Of a stretch of DNA of 64,000 nucleotides, positions 61,734 to 64,000 are shown one piece after another. Under the pieces are notes generated by a model, which was given only the letters and a program-made list of their open reading frames with translations, was not told where the DNA came from and ran no database searches. Source of the stretch: Amyelois transitella (Eukaryota; Arthropoda; Insecta; Lepidoptera; Pyralidae); NCBI RefSeq assembly GCF_032362555.1, contig NC_083536.1, forward strand, positions 2,294,001 through 2,358,000. Reading direction: 5' to 3'. The translations under genes and the position numbers were made by a program. The first letter of the stretch is position 1, and each line of letters starts with the position of its first letter.

Positions 61734-62785
61734 ATGTCTGATGTTTTTGGCGACAGTTCTGTTGATGAATATTTTTCTCTCTCATCTTCGTCGGACACCC
61801 TACACAGTGCTAATGATTCTGAACCATGTTTAGGCGATAATTTGAACATTACTTTTTCTTCTGTTCCTAAGGGCTTTAATGTTATACATATAAATGCCCA
61901 AAGCTTGCCTGAGCATTACTCTGATTTACTGGCAAACTTCTCTAATTCTTCCATTCACGCTATTCTCATTTCGGAAACCTTTCTAAAACCGTCCCTTCCT
62001 TCTACACTGTATCCTCTTCCTGGTTTCAAACTTATCAGAAATGATAGGACTTACGAAACTGTCAATAATGGTGTTACTAAAATGGTGAGGTGTGGTGGAG
62101 TCGCTATTTACTTACGAGGTGATATACCTTGCCAAATTTTATCACAATCTCCATCTGCTCACGAAAATCCTGAACATCTTTTTCTAGAAATTACTCTCTC
62201 TCATATTAAAATTCTTCTAGGTGTATACTATTGCCCCTCTCTTCATATAAATTACTTTGATTCTTTTGAGCTTCTTTTGGCGGATTTCCGTACTCGTTAT
62301 GAACATATTATTATAATGGGGGATTTCAATACCTGTCTAATTAAAAATGATTCTAGATCAAGATCTCTCCTTTCTCTTCTTCATTCCTTAGATTTACATT
62401 GCCTTCCTCTTAGTGCCACTCATTTTCCACACAATGGTCCTCTATCTCTTCTTGATCTAATAATCACTTCCTCCCCAGATCTTGTGTCAGCGCATGGGCA
62501 ATTTAATGCTGTGTGTTTCTCGGCTCATGATCTTCTTTATGCGTCTTTTAAATTGCGTTCTCCTAAGCGTAGACACAAAGTTATATTCCGTCGTGATTTC
62601 ACGGCAATTGATGAACACTCATTTTTAACTGATTTTAATAATGCGAACTGGAACGCTGTTTTGATTGCCCCAGATCAAAGTCGATTCAAAAGTCTCTAAA
62701 TTCTTTGAAATTTTGTTATCCCTGTTTGATAAACATGCTCCTGTTCATCCTGTTCGTATTAAATATAACCCAGCTCCTTAGCTCA
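61734..62785 (+). pseudogene. LINE A copy 3 ORF2, AP-endonuclease part
   Basis: The frame starts MSDVFGDSSVDEYFSLSSSS (61734; an earlier ATG is at 61722). The endonuclease is complete: VIHINAQSLPEHYSDLL, LISETFLKPSLPSTL, CGGVAIYLRGDIP, GVYYCPSLHINYFDS, IMGDFNTCLIKND, LSLLDLIITSSPD and FSAHDLLYASF. The frame closes at 62699 (a shift after SRFKSL); the neighbouring frame continues FDKHAPVHPVRIKYNPAP to 62785, where the sequence flips to the opposite strand. Confidence 0.85.
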
Positions 62786-64000
62786 CACCTGAAATCAGAA
62801 AGTGTGAAATCGACTATCCGTCTCACGGAACGAGAAATTTTTATGAAGATAGTGAGGAAATGAAGGATTAAAATGGATATTAAACAAGAGAGATAGTGTG
62901 TGAACATTACGTCTAAGGCGAATGGGGAGCCAATTCAATTGGCGACGAAACTCAGAAACATGATCGAATTTGCGAAGACCGAAAACAAAGCGAATGCCCT
63001 GGTTCTGTAAACGCTCTAATTTGTCAAGCAACTCTTCAGTAACGTTAAGGCAAGCCACATCGGAATAATCAAGAAGAGGAAAGAGAAGTAATTGTACAAG
63101 TAAAATTTTAGTGGCGGTGGGTAAAAATTTTTGCATTCGGCGAAGTGAATGTAACGATACATACATCTTACGGCTGATTTCATTGATATAGGGGCTCCAC
63201 GAAAGAGTTTGGTCCATGATGATACCCAGATTAGTCACTTTGGAAGATAAAGGAATAATATTGTTATCCAGAACCAAACTAGGAACCAACACATTTGCAA
63301 ATCTTGAAATATAATGTGGGCTACCTATAACAATAGCCTGAGACTTGGCAGCGTTAACTAAAAGACCAAAACGGCCTGACCAATCTGCAATTCTCTCCAA
63401 ACCCAAATTTATGGTATTAAAAGCATCGTGAATATTATCCAAACTGGAAGACACATAGATCTGCAAGTCATCGGCATAAAGATGAAAATTAGAGGAAAGA
63501 GACGCAGTAATACCATCAATGAAAATTGAGAACAGAACCGGAGAAAGAATGCCACCCTGCGGAACACCAGCCACTAGATCACACCAATTTGAAAAGCAAT
63601 CATTCAATTTTACACATTGTCGACGTCCAGTTAGATAAGATGAAAACCAACAGAGGGAATTTAAGGAAAAATTTAAAGAACGTAGTATTTCAATTAAGAC
63701 ATCAAAATCAACTGTATTAAAAGCACTAGTAAAATCCAAAAGAACGAGTACGGTAAGCTTTTTATTATCAATATTGAAACGTATGTCGTCTATTATTTTC
63801 ACCAGAGCTGTCGTAGTACAATGGCCACATTTAAAACCCGATTGAAAGGAACTTAACATATTGTAACGTGATAAGTGGGCACTTAACTGTTGATGGACGT
63901 GATATTCTAAGATTTTAGAAAGTATTGAGAGAACTGAAATAGGACGTAAGTGAGATGGACAAGAAGGTGGGTTTTTTTTAGGAAGAGGAATTATGTGAGC
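62786..64000 (-). mobile_element. LINE A copy 3, RT half in inverted orientation, runs off the window
   Basis: The minus strand holds the family A RT up to the C-terminal region, ending near FRETDSRFHT at about 62795, and its upstream side continues beyond 64000 (PISVLSILSKILEYHV region). It lacks a 3' UTR at its low-coordinate end, where it meets the plus-strand endonuclease of the same family. This fits an inversion within one element or a second truncated insertion. Confidence 0.8.
62795..63970 (-). pseudogene. LINE A RT (inverted), partial
   Basis: Motifs in order on the minus strand: PSHLRPISVLSILSK, SSFQSGFKCGHCTTTALVK, LLDFTSAFNTVDFDV, VAGVPQGGILSPVLFS, catalytic HLYADDLQIYVS, VTNLGIIMDQTLSWS, and the C-terminal VFGLRKFDHVSEFRRQLNWL. 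The 354-residue frame 62795-63859 is undamaged; the upstream part lies in the same strand with T-run slippage near 63970. All catalytic residues visible are intact, but the gene is cut at both sides. Confidence 0.85.

Larger units (their letters stand above)
58706..62785 (+). mobile_element. LINE A copy 3, 5' half (ORF1 and endonuclease), with SINE and mariner insertions
   Basis: It begins TTTTTTTGGCGGTAGC (copy 1 begins TTTTTTTGGGCGGTAGG), then a 5' UTR to 58894, ORF1 (58895-61180, interrupted by a SINE at 59070-59315 and a mariner at about 59521-60661), a spacer (61181-61721) and the ORF2 endonuclease (61734-62785). At about 62786 the family A sequence flips to the minus strand. It interrupts RTE copy 2. 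Confidence 0.85.

Noticed and set aside
62786-64000. Twin-priming inversion as the cause of the strand flip in LINE A copy 3
   Set aside because: Twin priming leaves the 3' end and tail on the outside with the 5' piece inverted; here the RT 3' side faces the junction and no tail is present.
1-64000. Polinton, envelope-bearing or other large virus-derived element
   Set aside because: No protein-primed polymerase, capsid, ATPase or envelope-like frames were seen; the only virus-related families are the Gypsy and DIRS-like elements listed.

Overview
The window is a transposon graveyard from an animal genome, almost certainly an insect and most likely a moth or butterfly. The lepidopteran call rests on remembered family resemblance: a tRNA-type SINE and a SINE ending in TATG repeats that look like lepidopteran ones, Helitrons with CTAG 3' ends and 'TC...ACTAATATTATAAA' 5' ends, a short-LTR Mag-like Gypsy element, and several CR1-like LINEs whose ORF1 carries a PHD finger and a C-terminal region like baculovirus FP25K. 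I found no convincing host gene. At most a 65-codon ORF near 53.35-53.55 kb is unexplained by a transposon.

Layout. 1-3.97 kb: CR1-like LINE 'C' (- strand) with a whole ORF1 but an ORF2 whose middle is deleted. 3.97-15.6 kb: an old DIRS-like tyrosine-recombinase retroelement (- strand), invaded by a young, whole-looking Gypsy element (4801-9220, identical 99-bp LTRs, 5-bp target duplication), a decayed Tc1/mariner-type element (10374-12024) and a 5'-truncated LINE (12281-13265). 15.6-18.2 kb: RTE-type LINE copy 1 (- strand). 19.26-28.1 kb and beyond: an autonomous but broken Helitron (- strand) split by a full-length LINE 'B' (23063-27436) whose two ORFs are both open and which has a 61-nt A tail. 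28.3-33.2 kb: LINE 'A' copy 1 (+), with a tRNA-derived SINE in its endonuclease.

34.2-48.4 kb is a readable nest. A 5'-truncated LINE 'D' is interrupted by complete LINE 'F' (35097-40383) and LINE 'E' (40608-47843), and LINE E is interrupted by a composite Helitron (45192-47525). Removing the inserts leaves the LINE D frame open and restores the LINE E C-terminus. 48.4-53 kb: LINE 'A' copy 2 (-), one frameshift away from two complete ORFs. 53-54.2 kb: unassigned sequence. 54.2-58.7 kb: RTE copy 2 (+), inverted relative to copy 1 and split by LINE 'G'. 58.7-64 kb: LINE 'A' copy 3 (+), carrying an RTE-derived SINE and a mariner. Its reverse transcriptase half lies inverted on the - strand and runs off the window.

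The genes do not cooperate as a pathway; each element carries its own mobilisation machinery. The most informative signals are the nesting order, the two young insertions (LINE B and Gypsy), a 5' UTR module shared by LINEs E and F, the RTE-headed SINE, the inverted LINE half at the right edge, and GC-rich patches inside otherwise AT-rich, unrelated elements. LINE clade names are by eye; 'CR1-like' means the CR1/L2/Daphne group without finer placement.
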